This document shows, piece after piece, positions 1-8,834 of a stretch of 64,000 nucleotides of DNA. Position 1 is the stretch's first letter. The number at the start of each line of letters is the position of its first letter. The notes beneath the pieces were generated by a model, which had not been told where the DNA came from, made no database searches, and saw nothing but the letters and a program-made list of their open reading frames with translations. Source of the DNA: Ktedonobacter sp. SOSP1-85 (GTDB taxonomy: Bacteria > Chloroflexota > Ktedonobacteria > Ktedonobacterales > Ktedonobacteraceae); assembly GCF_016587415.1 (NCBI RefSeq), contig NZ_BNJI01000001.1:6177501-6241500 (forward strand), given 5' to 3'. The translations under genes were made by a program, and so were the position numbers.

Positions 1-1
1 A

Positions 2-469
2 CGCCATCAAGAGGCTCTCGTCGCCTTTGAGCAGTCCCTGGTGCATGACTCCACATCGCTGAAGTTTCGTAGCCGTAGAGCGCTGGCCCTCTATGACCTG
101 GGGCGCAACCAGGAGGCCCTCGACGCATGCAACGATATCCTTCGTACCCATCCCAACGATACGATTACGTTGAATCGGAAAGGCAATGCCTTGCTGGCTT
201 TACGGCGCTATGACGAGGCGCTGGCGGCCTATGAGCAGGTGCTGCGCCTGGATGAGAACTTTGCCGCTGCCCACAACAATCGAGGCCTGATCTTCAAGGC
301 GCTCAAGCGCTATGATGAAGCGCTTGAGGCGTATAATCAGGCCTTGCGCATCGATCCCAAATACGCCCTGGCTTACTACAACAAAGGGTTAGTGCTGAAC
401 TTGGTAGGACGCCAGCAAGAGGCCCGGGAAGCTCTGGATACAGCGCGCTCGCTGGGCTATACTGGGTAG
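2..469 (+). CDS. TPR-repeat protein, 5' end outside the window
   Basis: The frame is open from base 2 with no stop, and TPR-like sequence already appears before the first possible internal start (GTG at 41), so only the C-terminal part of a longer protein is visible. Successive 34-residue helical repeats can be read: QEALDACNDIL, YDEALAAYEQVLRLD, YDEALEAYNQALRIDPKYALAYYNKG and a degenerate last repeat. The conserved TPR positions (W/L-G-Y-A-F-A-P) are largely kept. TPR arrays are protein-protein interaction scaffolds; the partner or any N-terminal catalytic domain cannot be seen. It converges on the serine hydrolase gene, with 12 bp between their 3' ends. Confidence 0.85.
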   Translation, partial: RHQEALVAFEQSLVHDSTSLKFRSRRALALYDLGRNQEALDACNDILRTHPNDTITLNRKGNALLALRRYDEALAAYEQVLRLDENFAAAHNNRGLIFKALKRYDEALEAYNQALRIDPKYALAYYNKGLVLNLVGRQQEAREALDTARSLGYTG

Positions 470-481
470 GAGGCTGACCTC

Positions 482-1693
482 TCAATCATCGATGGCCTGA
501 TAGGCCGAGGTCCAAAAGTCGAGGCAAACTTCTGGTGGTTGTGGGGATGTCCAGGCGCGTTGGGTCATGAGGATGGTGATCATGTCCTCTTTAGGGTCTG
601 AGTACCAGGAGGTTCCCAGACCACCATCCCATCCATAACGTCCAGGCGCCGCTGCCACATCATAGCGCCTGGTGACTATAGAGACGCCAAATCCCCAACC
701 ATGATTATCAAAGTAGCCCGAGACCAGGCCCGACTTTGCTTTCTGCTCAGGAGTTAACTGATCGGTGATCATGGTCTCAATGGTGGGGCGGGAGAGGATG
801 CGTGTGCCTTCGTGTTTGCCATACGCAAGCATCATCTGGGCAAAGGCCAGATAGTCGTCGATGGTTGAAACGAGTCCCCCGGCGCCTGAGGGGAAAGCTG
901 GAGGACGACTCCATTGGCCGTTTGCGGCCTCATCATAGACGGTGAGTTCTCCGCTTGCAGGATCAGTCCAATAACTGGTTGCTAGTCGGTCGATCTCTGA
1001 AGGCGGTACGCTGAATCCGGTATCCTTCATGCCCAGCGGCTCGAAGACCCGTTCGCGTAAGAAGGTCTCAAGTGGTTGCCCCGAGACGCGGGCAATCAGC
1101 ATTCCCAGGACATCAGATCCCGTGTTATACATCCACTTCTCTCCTGGCTGATGCATGAGTGGAAGCTGTCCCAAACGGCGTAGCCACTCATCGGGTGCAG
1201 GAAGCGTTGAAGGGCTTGGTGGTCCCATCCCGATCTCCTGGGCGATGGCTTCCTTCAGGATTGGATAGTCTTCTGGCGAAGCCATCATCTGCCCAAATCC
1301 CATGCGGAAGGTGAGGAGGTCACGCACCGTGATTGATCGGTTCGCAGGGACTGTATCCTCAAGCGGCCCATTTTCGCGCCTTAATACTTTGCGTTCCGCC
1401 AATTCGGGAAGCCAGCGGTCCACAGGCTCGTCTAACCGCACTCTGCATTCCTCGACAAGAATCATGGTCGCTACAGCCGTGATCGGCTTGGTCATTGAGG
1501 AGATGCGGAAGATGGTATCGCGTTGCACCGGGATATTCCTATCTCTTGTCTGGGTGCCGATTGTATCGACATGGATCTCGCCTCGGTGGCTAACCAGGGT
1601 AACAAGACCGGGCACGCTGCCGCGCTCAACATGGCTTGCCATGATATCATGCATACGCGCAAGCCGCGCCCTGGACAATGCTGTAACGCTCAT
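482..1693 (-). CDS. serine hydrolase, class C beta-lactamase / PBP-like
   Basis: This 403-aa protein belongs to the beta-lactamase-related (Pfam Beta-lactamase, esterase EstB/PBP4*-like) family. The catalytic SxxK motif is S66-M-T-K69 (context FRISSMTKPITA), the YxN motif is Y189-N-T (KWMYNTGSD), and a C-terminal GGLGTSW segment sits where the KTG-like box is expected. Length and motifs fit soluble esterase/D-aminopeptidase-type members rather than true beta-lactamases. There is no obvious signal peptide, so it is probably cytoplasmic. The substrate cannot be told from sequence. The ATG has a modest AAGGAGA-type site just upstream. A split VOC gene lies 21 bp upstream on the same strand, so the two may once have been cotranscribed. 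Confidence 0.85.
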   Translation of the reverse strand: MSVTALSRARLARMHDIMASHVERGSVPGLVTLVSHRGEIHVDTIGTQTRDRNIPVQRDTIFRISSMTKPITAVATMILVEECRVRLDEPVDRWLPELAERKVLRRENGPLEDTVPANRSITVRDLLTFRMGFGQMMASPEDYPILKEAIAQEIGMGPPSPSTLPAPDEWLRRLGQLPLMHQPGEKWMYNTGSDVLGMLIARVSGQPLETFLRERVFEPLGMKDTGFSVPPSEIDRLATSYWTDPASGELTVYDEAANGQWSRPPAFPSGAGGLVSTIDDYLAFAQMMLAYGKHEGTRILSRPTIETMITDQLTPEQKAKSGLVSGYFDNHGWGFGVSIVTRRYDVAAAPGRYGWDGGLGTSWYSDPKEDMITILMTQRAWTSPQPPEVCLDFWTSAYQAIDD

Positions 1694-1908
1694 GGTTGTT
1701 TCTCCTTATCTCGCTTACGCACCTTCAAGTACAGACAAGATATTGCCCGCCGGATCTTTAAACCATGCAATGTTGGGACCCTGACCGCGAGAAATTCTCT
1801 TTTCATCTGTCACAAGGTTGCCAGCATTGTAGGACTCGAAGTGCACACCTCGCTTGCTCAGCTCATCTACGACATGCTCGATGTTATCGACGGGGAAGTT
1901 AAGGATGG

Positions 1909-3231
1909 TCAAATACCCCTGGATAAATCCGAGGGGCTTGTGTCTAGACTCCACCGCAACTCTGCATACCTTTGCAGGCGTGCAGCTTTGGCTTCTTTGT
2001 CTGACACATCAGGGCATTCTGACAATATGCCCGTACTCGTCCAGTCTTGCCGAACGAGCAACGCTCGCATCGTGATATTCTTGGCACCTAGAAGATCGGC
2101 GTGTAACGTATAATGGCAGTTTTGACAGATGAACATCAGACCTTTTTGAGGACGATTTTCCGGGCAGGTATGTCCACACATCGGACACGCTTGGCTTGTG
2201 TAGTTAGCATCTACCTTGATTGCCATCGAACCCTGCATGAGAGCCTTATATGCTATCATGCCTTGCAACTCAGCAAAGGACCATTTGGAGTAGACAGCAT
2301 TGGCTTTCCTCTGCTTCTTGCTCGCTCGTTTGCCATGCTTACGCTTGGTTCGATCTCTGATGTCTGTCAAACTTTCCAATCCGATCAGACTATTGGGGTG
2401 TCGTGTGGCAATGCGCTTAGAGACCATGTGATTTGCGTCAGCTTTCAACCGTCTCTCTCGTCCACTAATCACCACCAGACGGCGGGTAGCAGAGCGAGTG
2501 CCTTTTCTTTGCAGACGCTTTCTCAGTCTCGCATAATGATTGGCTTTGGGGACTATCTTCTGGCCAGAATGGAAGGAGCAATCTCCCCTTGTTGTGCTGG
2601 TTACTGCCAAGTAGCGAACACCCACATCAACACCGACAATACCTGTATGGGTTTCTGGTGTTGGGTCTGCTCTCTCAATCTCAAGAGAAACCAGCAGATA
2701 GAACTGTTTCTTGGGTTTGTCATACCACAGTTTGGCAGCCCCGATTTCAGCACCCCTTTGGATCAAGGCAACATGTTGATTGTATCCAGTATAGGGAACA
2801 ATGACACGCCCTTCCAAACTCAGAATACTCACATGATTGTCAGTCTTAAAACTGTAGTCTTTCTTGTATTGATAGGTCAGGGTAGGAGATACATACTTTG
2901 GAGCACGATCAAGTCCCTTGTATCGCTTCTTCGTACGCCCCGCCTTGCGATCCTCTGCATTCTTTTTGACCTTTGTCCACAATCCCTTGTAGGTTGCGCC
3001 GACTTGTCTGGGAACGCTACAAGCCATTTGAGAGCAAAGATGAAAACGAGCGCGGAGATCATGATAGGTTCCATCTTGCAAAGCAACCTTATTGCTCATC
3101 TTATCATGTTCAAACGCATATTGACTCACAAAATTGAGAGAGTCTCGATATGCCAATTGAGTAGCACGCAATTGATTAAACTGCTCTGGAGTTGTATTTA
3201 GTTTGAGCTTTGCAGATATCACTGTTTTCAT
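1909..3231 (-). CDS. tnpB: TnpB RNA-guided nuclease, copy 1
   Basis: This 440-aa TnpB (OrfB_IS605) appears intact. RuvC-I aspartate is D202 (VGVDVGVRYLAV), RuvC-II glutamate E286 (LIGLESLTDI), the zinc ribbon is C349/C352 and C369/C372 (CPMCG, CQNCH), and RuvC-III aspartate is D379 (HADLLGAKN). The N-terminal wedge begins MKTVISAKLKLNTTPEQF. TnpB proteins are programmed by a right-end-derived RNA (reRNA/omega-RNA) to cut DNA next to a target-adjacent motif and favour retention of the element at the donor site. The 3' end of the gene overlaps the right-end hairpin, as expected if the guide RNA is processed from the tnpB transcript. It is clearly paralogous along its length to the gene at 38666-39985. 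Confidence 0.95.
   Translation of the reverse strand: MKTVISAKLKLNTTPEQFNQLRATQLAYRDSLNFVSQYAFEHDKMSNKVALQDGTYHDLRARFHLCSQMACSVPRQVGATYKGLWTKVKKNAEDRKAGRTKKRYKGLDRAPKYVSPTLTYQYKKDYSFKTDNHVSILSLEGRVIVPYTGYNQHVALIQRGAEIGAAKLWYDKPKKQFYLLVSLEIERADPTPETHTGIVGVDVGVRYLAVTSTTRGDCSFHSGQKIVPKANHYARLRKRLQRKGTRSATRRLVVISGRERRLKADANHMVSKRIATRHPNSLIGLESLTDIRDRTKRKHGKRASKKQRKANAVYSKWSFAELQGMIAYKALMQGSMAIKVDANYTSQACPMCGHTCPENRPQKGLMFICQNCHYTLHADLLGAKNITMRALLVRQDWTSTGILSECPDVSDKEAKAARLQRYAELRWSLDTSPSDLSRGI
1916..1936 (-). repeat. right-end hairpin of tnpB element 1, also reRNA 3' hairpin
   Basis: The arms CCCCT and AGGGG enclose GGAT/ATCC, forming an imperfect 21-base hairpin that also encodes the last residues of TnpB. 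The equivalent hairpin in copy 2 (38664-38684) keeps the outer CCCT/AGGG arms but changes the inner arms to CGGC/GCCG, that is, with compensatory pairing. This supports a structured RNA or DNA role. By analogy with ISDra2 TnpB, the reRNA scaffold should end near base 1898 and the guide continue into the flank 1897-1878. Confidence 0.75.
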
Positions 3232-3323
3232 ACTTTGTATTTTACCATATATTCACAGAATTGTTAAGAAATGAAATATGTTGAATATTGCAGGTGCATC
3301 AAGGGCTAAAGCCACGCAAAACC

Positions 3324-3362
3324 TGCTGGAAGCCACGGATTGAAATACCGTGGCTTCCAGCA
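3324..3362 (-). repeat. left-end hairpin of tnpB element 1
   Basis: TGCTGGAAGCCACGG (15 bases) is followed by a 9-base loop and its exact complement. The hairpin lies one base inside the inferred element end at 3363. Terminal or subterminal imperfect hairpins are the TnpA recognition structures of IS200/IS605 elements. Confidence 0.85.
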
Positions 3363-3685
3363 AGTTCAATGCTGTGAATGTGGCCGGAATGTGATTATCT
3401 TTGGGATAGACTAAGATGTTTGTTCCGCCAGCGAGATGGAGCTCCAATAAACCATGCCTTTCCACAACGTCCAGCCCGAGCGTCTGACCATAGAAATCTT
3501 TGGCCACTTGCAGATTATCTACCGAAAATCCCGAAAATGCTTTCGTGTTTTTGAACATGCGTCTCTTCCTTTTTAGCAAATACAAACCAGAACTTTGTGC
3601 TCTTGACTGCACAGGAAAAGTGTACCAGAGTGCAAGATGGAATACTTCTTCCATCTTGCTTTCTGTCCCAGTCTTTTGCAAAGGG

Positions 3686-4972
3686 TCAGCGCGGAGCCGG
3701 AAGCGAGACAAGCGTTGCCGCAAGCGCGAGCATGCCTAGCAGAGACAACATCTCCAACAGCCACCAGCGTTTTCGTGAGGGTCGCTGTTGCCAATTACTA
3801 AGGATAGCGAAGAGGAGCGGAAGAAATAAAGCCAGTGCCTTGATGCCAAGCACGCGACCATAGGATGTCGTGAAGAGGTCCGTCGCCTGGGCCAGGTGCA
3901 ACCAGGAGAGCACGATACCTGTCAGGAACAGCTCAGCTACCGAGCCCAGGGCCAATGGGCCAAAGCGGAGAAGCAACACATTTCGATAGGCCTTTGTCGC
4001 CTGAAGCCTCCAAAGCGTGAGCAAGGCAATTAGGCCACCAAGCCAGACTCCCATGGCCGTGATATGCAGCGTTGTTGCCAGCAAGGCGAGCCACGCTATC
4101 TGTGAAGAGATGGCGTGGCTCGCGTCACTATCAATAAAGGCCAGGATGCCTCCCAGGACCAGGGAGAGCGTCACGGCTCTCTTACTGCCCTGCTGGGCGA
4201 TTCCAACCAATATCCAGAGCGCCAGAGCCGTGCCAAGACGGAGGGCCAGAACGCGCCCAAAACTGGACCCCAGAATGGTTACAAGGAAGGCCATATCAAA
4301 GATCGCATGCCCCCTCAGACTGGCAGACTGCGCGATGAGAGCCGCGCCCTCGGCAAGCAGTAAGACGAGAATGCCAAGGTTGACGAGTCGCCAGATGGGC
4401 TGTTGAAGTGTCTCTCGATGCGACGGTACGGCTGGATAGACAACCAGGCGGAGAAAGGCCAGCACACCAAAACTGAGCGCATAGCCCAGAAAGTGCAGCA
4501 GATGCGCGAGGATTTGCAACCAGAACCCTGTCGCTGAAGTGCTATCGCTAACAGTTCCAGTCCATGCGCCACCTGGATGTCCAATGCTAAAGGTAAAGCT
4601 TCCACTGGTGGGATCGGTATCCTCCGAGATGACCTGCCAGTTGACCAGGTAGGTTCCTTCTGCGCTGGCCTTAAGCGGCATACTGATCTCCTGCCCCCGC
4701 GCCTGAATGGTTTCTTGCCTGATAGCGTCTCCTGATGGAGCAAAGATCGTTATTGATTGTCCCACCAGTTGTACCGGTTCCGAGAACCACAGCCGAACCG
4801 TGGAAGGAGAGTGCGCCAGCACACTCCCCTCCGCGGGAGAAGAACTCAACAGCACAGCATGCAATGTCTGGGCATGGGCTTTGCCCGGCAGAAACATGAC
4901 GAGGCCCGCGAGGAGCAATGCGATAGACAGCACAAAACTATACTGTCTGCTTCCGCCGTGCTGTCTTTTCAT
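3686..4972 (-). CDS. CopC-CopD fusion copper resistance/uptake protein
   Basis: This 428-aa membrane protein has a signal peptide (MKRQHGGSRQ...LLLAGLVMFLPGKAHA, cleavage after AHA near residue 34) followed by a CopC/YobA-type beta-sandwich domain (residues ~37-130, HAVLLSSSPAEGSVL ... SGSFTFSIG). A CopD-type domain of about eight transmembrane segments follows (residues ~145-425). The CopC N-terminal histidine (H38 in LHAVLLSSSP) is the usual Cu(II) ligand. Fusions of this kind (YcnJ-like) bind copper outside the membrane and are thought to mediate its uptake. The gene stands alone; the ATG lies 32 bp downstream of the end of the MFS gene on the same strand, which may put both in one transcript. 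Confidence 0.88.
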   Translation of the reverse strand: MKRQHGGSRQYSFVLSIALLLAGLVMFLPGKAHAQTLHAVLLSSSPAEGSVLAHSPSTVRLWFSEPVQLVGQSITIFAPSGDAIRQETIQARGQEISMPLKASAEGTYLVNWQVISEDTDPTSGSFTFSIGHPGGAWTGTVSDSTSATGFWLQILAHLLHFLGYALSFGVLAFLRLVVYPAVPSHRETLQQPIWRLVNLGILVLLLAEGAALIAQSASLRGHAIFDMAFLVTILGSSFGRVLALRLGTALALWILVGIAQQGSKRAVTLSLVLGGILAFIDSDASHAISSQIAWLALLATTLHITAMGVWLGGLIALLTLWRLQATKAYRNVLLLRFGPLALGSVAELFLTGIVLSWLHLAQATDLFTTSYGRVLGIKALALFLPLLFAILSNWQQRPSRKRWWLLEMLSLLGMLALAATLVSLPAPR

Positions 4973-5004
4973 GCCGCTTCTCTTCTCCTATTGTGTGCTT
5001 GCTA

Positions 5005-6312
5005 CTAAAGGGCGCCAGCAGGCTCTACTGGAACCTCTATCGCTACCTGCTTACGGCGTGTCCGGCCAATACGAATGACCATGCCTGCTGCGAACAGGCA
5101 GAGAATGCCCGCGGAAATGAAGCTAATTTGATAGCTGCCCTCAGTGGTGCGAAGCGCGCCCGCGGTATAGGCCGCCGTCGCGGCCCCAAACTGGTGAGCG
5201 GCAAAGATCCAGCCATAGACGATGCCTACCTGCTCTTTGCCGAAGATATCGGCGGCCAGGCGAGACGTGGGAGGAACGGTCGCCACCCAATCCAGGCCAT
5301 AGAAGACGATGAAAACCAGCAGGAGAAGATAGGTGCTACCCAGGGCATAGGGTAGCAGGAGCAGTGACAGCCCGCGCAAACCATAATACCAGCAGAGCAG
5401 CCAGCGAGCGTCGACGCGATCAGACAACCAGCCAGATACAGTGGTTCCGATCAGGTCAAAGATGCCAATGAGCGCCAGCATACTCGCCGCCGTCACCTCT
5501 GAAATGCCGTGATCCATCGACGCGGGAATAAGGTGTGTCCCGATCAAGCCATTGGTAGAGGCGCCACAAATGAAGAAACTCCCAGCCAGGAGCCAGAAAT
5601 CTTTCGAGCGCATCCCGAGTACCAGGCCCTTGATGGCATCGGAGAAGGGGTTGCCAGTCGCATTCGTCGCATTCGATGGATCATCCTCCTCGGGATCTGC
5701 GCCGTAAGGGCGTAAACCGATATCACGCGGATGATCACTAAAGAGGAGAATAACCAGGGGAAGGAGTATGAGCGCGGCGATGGCGGTCGCCCAGGCCGAA
5801 GCGCGCCAGCCCCACGAGACCGCGAGCGAGGCAAGCAAAGGGAGAAAAACAAGCTGTCCGGTGGCATTGCTGGCCGTTAGCAACCCCATGACGAGGCCTC
5901 GGTTCTTCACAAACCAGCGGTTGGCGATCAGGGCCGCCAGAACCGAGGCGATTGATCCCGTAGCCAGGCCTACCAGAACACCCCAGAGCAGATCAAGCTG
6001 CCAGGGAGCATTCATGATAGTCGTTAATCCACATGCCAGCGCGATAAGAATTAGTGCTCCGATCATGACGCGACGAATGCCCATACGCTGCATCAGAGCC
6101 GCCGCGAAAGGTCCACTCAGGCCATAAAGGACAAGATTGATAGAGATCGCAAACGAAATAGTGGCGTTGCTCCAGCCAAAATTCTTCTCAAGCGGAACAA
6201 TCAGAACGCTCGGCGTCGAACGCATTCCCGCCGATGCGAGGAGCGCCAGGAACGTGATGACCGCAATCAACCAGCCATAATGAAAGCGCAAACGGATATA
6301 TTTTGCCAGCAC
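5005..6312 (-). CDS. MFS transporter, monocarboxylate/oxalate-formate type
   Basis: This 435-aa protein has about twelve hydrophobic segments and a hydrophilic central loop (residues ~195-215, DPEEDDPSNATNATG). It begins with a cytoplasmic stretch LAKYIRLRFHYGW typical of the OFA/MCT branch of the major facilitator superfamily. A loop SGWLSDRVDARW after TM8 fits the MFS signature repeated in the second half. Substrates of this branch are often small organic acids, but none can be assigned. The start is a GTG with AAAGGGAA eight bases upstream. It is followed on the same strand by copCD. Confidence 0.85.
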   Translation of the reverse strand: MLAKYIRLRFHYGWLIAVITFLALLASAGMRSTPSVLIVPLEKNFGWSNATISFAISINLVLYGLSGPFAAALMQRMGIRRVMIGALILIALACGLTTIMNAPWQLDLLWGVLVGLATGSIASVLAALIANRWFVKNRGLVMGLLTASNATGQLVFLPLLASLAVSWGWRASAWATAIAALILLPLVILLFSDHPRDIGLRPYGADPEEDDPSNATNATGNPFSDAIKGLVLGMRSKDFWLLAGSFFICGASTNGLIGTHLIPASMDHGISEVTAASMLALIGIFDLIGTTVSGWLSDRVDARWLLCWYYGLRGLSLLLLPYALGSTYLLLLVFIVFYGLDWVATVPPTSRLAADIFGKEQVGIVYGWIFAAHQFGAATAAYTAGALRTTEGSYQISFISAGILCLFAAGMVIRIGRTRRKQVAIEVPVEPAGAL

Positions 6313-6802
6313 AGAAATTCCCTTTCAAACGGATACAACACATCACCAGAAAACTCTACATCAGAGGTAACTCATCGGAAGCATACATGTATTCCAAATT
6401 ACCGACAAAAAAATACTAGTGACTCAATCCAGCAGCCATCGCGGAAGAGGCGTGTCCTCATTGAGAAATGAGGATCCTAAGACACCTACGCGGACGAATT
6501 GAAAGTAAAATTAAAGACGCATGTATTGCAGAAAGCGGTTTCTCACTCTATACTATGAGAGTCATGTCCCAAATGCTTTGCTTTATTAAAAAAACATTCT
6601 ACATTGAAACTTACCAATGTGGTTGGCAAAGTATAGGACAGACAAGGCTACCTATCCTGAAAAGCCCGTCCAGGATTGAATGCTCAGGGCAGCAGGATGG
6701 CCTGAGTAAGCACATCGAGGTGCAGTTACTTATTGTGGGTTGCTTCTTCTGAACAGATGTGGGAGCCGCAGGGTTGCGGCATATTTACAAATCAAGGAGG
6801 AG
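6313..6802. other. intergenic region without recognisable gene
   Basis: This 490-bp gap lies between divergent genes (MFS on -, secreted protein on +). It is more AT-rich than its surroundings and has only short shadow ORFs without ribosome sites or family features. Promoters for both neighbours must lie here, but no clear -35/-10 pair stands out. I see no tRNA, riboswitch or repeat. Confidence 0.5.
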
Positions 6803-8719
6803 ATGAACTTGCGCACATTTCTTTCCCAATGGCAATGGAAGCCAGACACACGCAGGACGCAGCGTGTCCGCGTCGATGGCGGATGGTTGCGTGGTCTTTC
6901 GATCTTCGTTACATGCGCCCTCGTGGCCTTCGCGTGCGTGATGGCTACCAGCGGCGCCGCCCCCGCACATGCGGCTTCGTTGGCGTCCAACCAATCCAAT
7001 TTTGGCTCGAATGTCTATATCTTCAATCCCAGTATGCCACAGAGCCAGATTCAGGCGACGGTCGACGCCATAGCAGACCAGCAGGTCTCTAACGAGTTTG
7101 GAACTCAGCGCTATGCGCTGTTGTTCGAACCCGGCACCTACGGATCTAGTACCAACCCTCTCAACTTCAAGGTTGGCTACTACACTACCGTGGCTGGCCT
7201 CGGCCTCTCTCCAAGCGATGTTGTCATCAACGGGTCCATTGATGTCTACAATCAGTGCCTGGGTACCAACAACTGCATCGCGCTCGTGAACTTTTGGCGC
7301 TCATTGTCGAACCTGACGATCAACGTCAACACCCCGAACGCCGGTTGCTACAATGGCGAGTTCTGGGCCGTGTCGCAGGCTGCGCCGATGCGTCGTGTCC
7401 ACATCAACGGCCCCGTCACGCTTATGGACTATTGCTCCGGCCCGTCCTACGCGAGCGGCGGCTTCATCGCCGATTCGGCCTTCGATGGTGGCACCGTGAT
7501 CAACGGTTCGCAGCAGCAATTCATGGTCCGCAATAGCAAGCTTGATGGTTGGACCAACGGTGTCTGGAATCAGGTCTTCTCAGGTGTTGTGGGTGCCCCT
7601 GCTCAGTGTTTCCCCGCTCAGTCATCATGTGGTGGCCCCTACACTACAGTCGCGGCCAGTCCAGTGACACGCGAGGCCCCCTACCTGTATGAGGACTCCA
7701 CCGGGAACTACAATGTCTTCGTGCCCTCGGTGCAGCACAACTCTGTGGGGACAACGTGGGCCGATGGCGCGACGCCCGGCTCGTCTCTCCCGCTTAAGAA
7801 GTTCTTTATCGCGCAACCTACGGATTCCGCAGCTACGATCAATGACGCATTAGGTTCTGGTCGAGACCTCATCTTGACCCCGGGCATCTATCACCTGGAC
7901 CAGAGCCTTAAGGTCACGCGTCCCGATACGGTGGTGCTGGGTCTCGGTTTCCCAACCCTGATTCCTGAAAATGGAATCGTGTCCATGACGGTTGCCAGTG
8001 CCAAGGGGATCTCGATCTCGGGGATAATCTTCGACGCGGGGGTGACGAACTCGCCAGCGCTGTTGCAGGTTGGAGATGGCCATGCGCGCAGCGACCATGA
8101 TGCTTCCGATCCGACCGCTCTTCAGGATGTCTTCTTCCGTATCGGCGGCGCGGAGCCGGGCAAGGCAACAAATAGCCTGGTCGTGAATAGCGACAACGTT
8201 ATCCTCGACGACATCTGGGCATGGCGGGCCGATCATGGCAATGGCGTGGGCTGGACCAGCAACACAGCAGATACTGGTGTCATCGTGAACGGTGACAATG
8301 TGACTGCGTACGGCCTTTTCGTCGAGCACTATCAGAAGTACGAGGTGATCTGGAACGGTAACGGTGGCACGGACGTCTTCTTCCAGAATGAGATGCCCTA
8401 TGATCCACCTGCCCAGTCGGCCTGGATGGAGGCTCCTGGTGTGGATGGCTGGGCGGCCTTCAAGGTTGCCGACACTGTGACCAGCTTCGCTGGGTATGGT
8501 ATGGGGAGCTATAGCTTCTTCAACCAGGGAGTGGATATCTACGCAGCACACGCGTTTGAGGTTCCTGCTACCCTTCCGGCATCCAGCCTCCACGACCTGC
8601 TCACAATCTTCCTCTCCACGGCCGGGTCTGGTGGTATCCAGCACGTGGTCAACGACACTGGTGGCTCATCGACCTCCGCCAACCCGGATGTCCCGGTCAC
8701 TGTCGTGAGCTACCCATAG
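6803..8719 (+). CDS. secreted right-handed beta-helix (pectate-lyase-fold) protein
   Basis: The start ATG at 6803 follows AAGGAGG closely, and an earlier in-frame ATG at 6740 lacks such a site. The 638-aa product has a long arginine-rich N-region (possibly Tat-like, RRTQRVRVDGG), a hydrophobic stretch LSIFVTCALVAFACVMATSG and an AHA-A cleavage site near residue 55. The mature part opens FGSNVYIFNPSMPQSQIQ and is rich in short beta-strand/turn repeats with N, G and V ladders (VNGDNVTAYGLFVEHYQ), typical of parallel beta-helix polysaccharide-acting proteins. Homologues in actinomycetes are often annotated as coagulation factor 5/8-type or pectate-lyase-like proteins. It is probably an extracellular carbohydrate-binding or -degrading protein; the catalytic residues are not identifiable by eye. 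Confidence 0.8.
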   Translation: MNLRTFLSQWQWKPDTRRTQRVRVDGGWLRGLSIFVTCALVAFACVMATSGAAPAHAASLASNQSNFGSNVYIFNPSMPQSQIQATVDAIADQQVSNEFGTQRYALLFEPGTYGSSTNPLNFKVGYYTTVAGLGLSPSDVVINGSIDVYNQCLGTNNCIALVNFWRSLSNLTINVNTPNAGCYNGEFWAVSQAAPMRRVHINGPVTLMDYCSGPSYASGGFIADSAFDGGTVINGSQQQFMVRNSKLDGWTNGVWNQVFSGVVGAPAQCFPAQSSCGGPYTTVAASPVTREAPYLYEDSTGNYNVFVPSVQHNSVGTTWADGATPGSSLPLKKFFIAQPTDSAATINDALGSGRDLILTPGIYHLDQSLKVTRPDTVVLGLGFPTLIPENGIVSMTVASAKGISISGIIFDAGVTNSPALLQVGDGHARSDHDASDPTALQDVFFRIGGAEPGKATNSLVVNSDNVILDDIWAWRADHGNGVGWTSNTADTGVIVNGDNVTAYGLFVEHYQKYEVIWNGNGGTDVFFQNEMPYDPPAQSAWMEAPGVDGWAAFKVADTVTSFAGYGMGSYSFFNQGVDIYAAHAFEVPATLPASSLHDLLTIFLSTAGSGGIQHVVNDTGGSSTSANPDVPVTVVSYP

Positions 8720-8770
8720 GGTAGCATGAAATGCAGCCGTACTAGCCAGAGCAGGACATTCACTGCTTCA

Positions 8771-8826
8771 TAGAGAGAGCCGGATGTTGCTTCGCACAAA
8801 AGCGAAGCGACATCCGGCTCTCTCTA
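8771..8826. terminator. bidirectional hairpin between convergent genes
   Basis: A stem of about 25 bp with one mismatch (TAGAGAGAGCCGGATGT arm, GCTTCGC inner arm, ACAAAA loop) lies between the 3' ends of the secreted protein gene and the YCII gene, only 8 bp from the latter. The position fits a shared terminator. Confidence 0.7.
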
Positions 8827-8834
8827 TCGGGCTC

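Larger units (their letters stand above)
1898..3363 (-). mobile_element. solo tnpB insertion sequence (IS200/IS605 group), copy 1
   Basis: The boundaries come from the restored VOC reading frame. The left end abuts ...ATTGAAC and the right end finishes ...CTTAAC, both ending in AAC, with no target duplication, as in IS200/IS605 elements that insert single-stranded next to a short motif. A 15-bp-stem hairpin sits exactly at the left end (3324-3362) and a smaller one lies subterminally at the right end (1916-1936). Only tnpB is present; no tnpA (Y1 transposase) is visible, so movement would need a transposase supplied in trans. The element is about 1.47 kb. Confidence 0.88.
1715..3558 (-). pseudogene. 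VOC (glyoxalase-fold) gene interrupted by a solo tnpB element
   Basis: Two pieces of one vicinal-oxygen-chelate protein flank the tnpB element. The N-terminal piece (3558 down to 3364, 65 codons) starts MFKNTKAFSGFSVDNLQVAK and ends ...PATFTALN. The C-terminal piece (1897 down to 1715, 60 codons plus stop) starts FPVDNIEHVVDELSKRG and ends ...DPAGNILSVLEGA. Joining base 3364 to base 1897 restores an uninterrupted 125-aa VOC frame of normal family length, with metal-ligand candidates in the usual places (FYGQTLGLDVV; GPNIAWFKDPAGN). Family members are small dioxygenases, lyases or resistance proteins; the exact reaction is unknown. The gene is inactive while the element is present, unless the element excises precisely. 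Confidence 0.9.

Noticed and set aside
2113..3201. 362-codon plus-strand ORF opposite tnpB copy 1
   Set aside because: The TnpB frame on the other strand has all catalytic motifs. The equivalent antisense ORF opposite copy 2 diverges freely.
7850..8644. Long minus-strand ORF (264 codons) opposite the secreted beta-helix gene
   Set aside because: It is a shadow: the plus-strand frame has a signal peptide and family features, while this frame has no ribosome site, is rich in His/Arg/Asp typical of antisense reading, and matches nothing recognisable.
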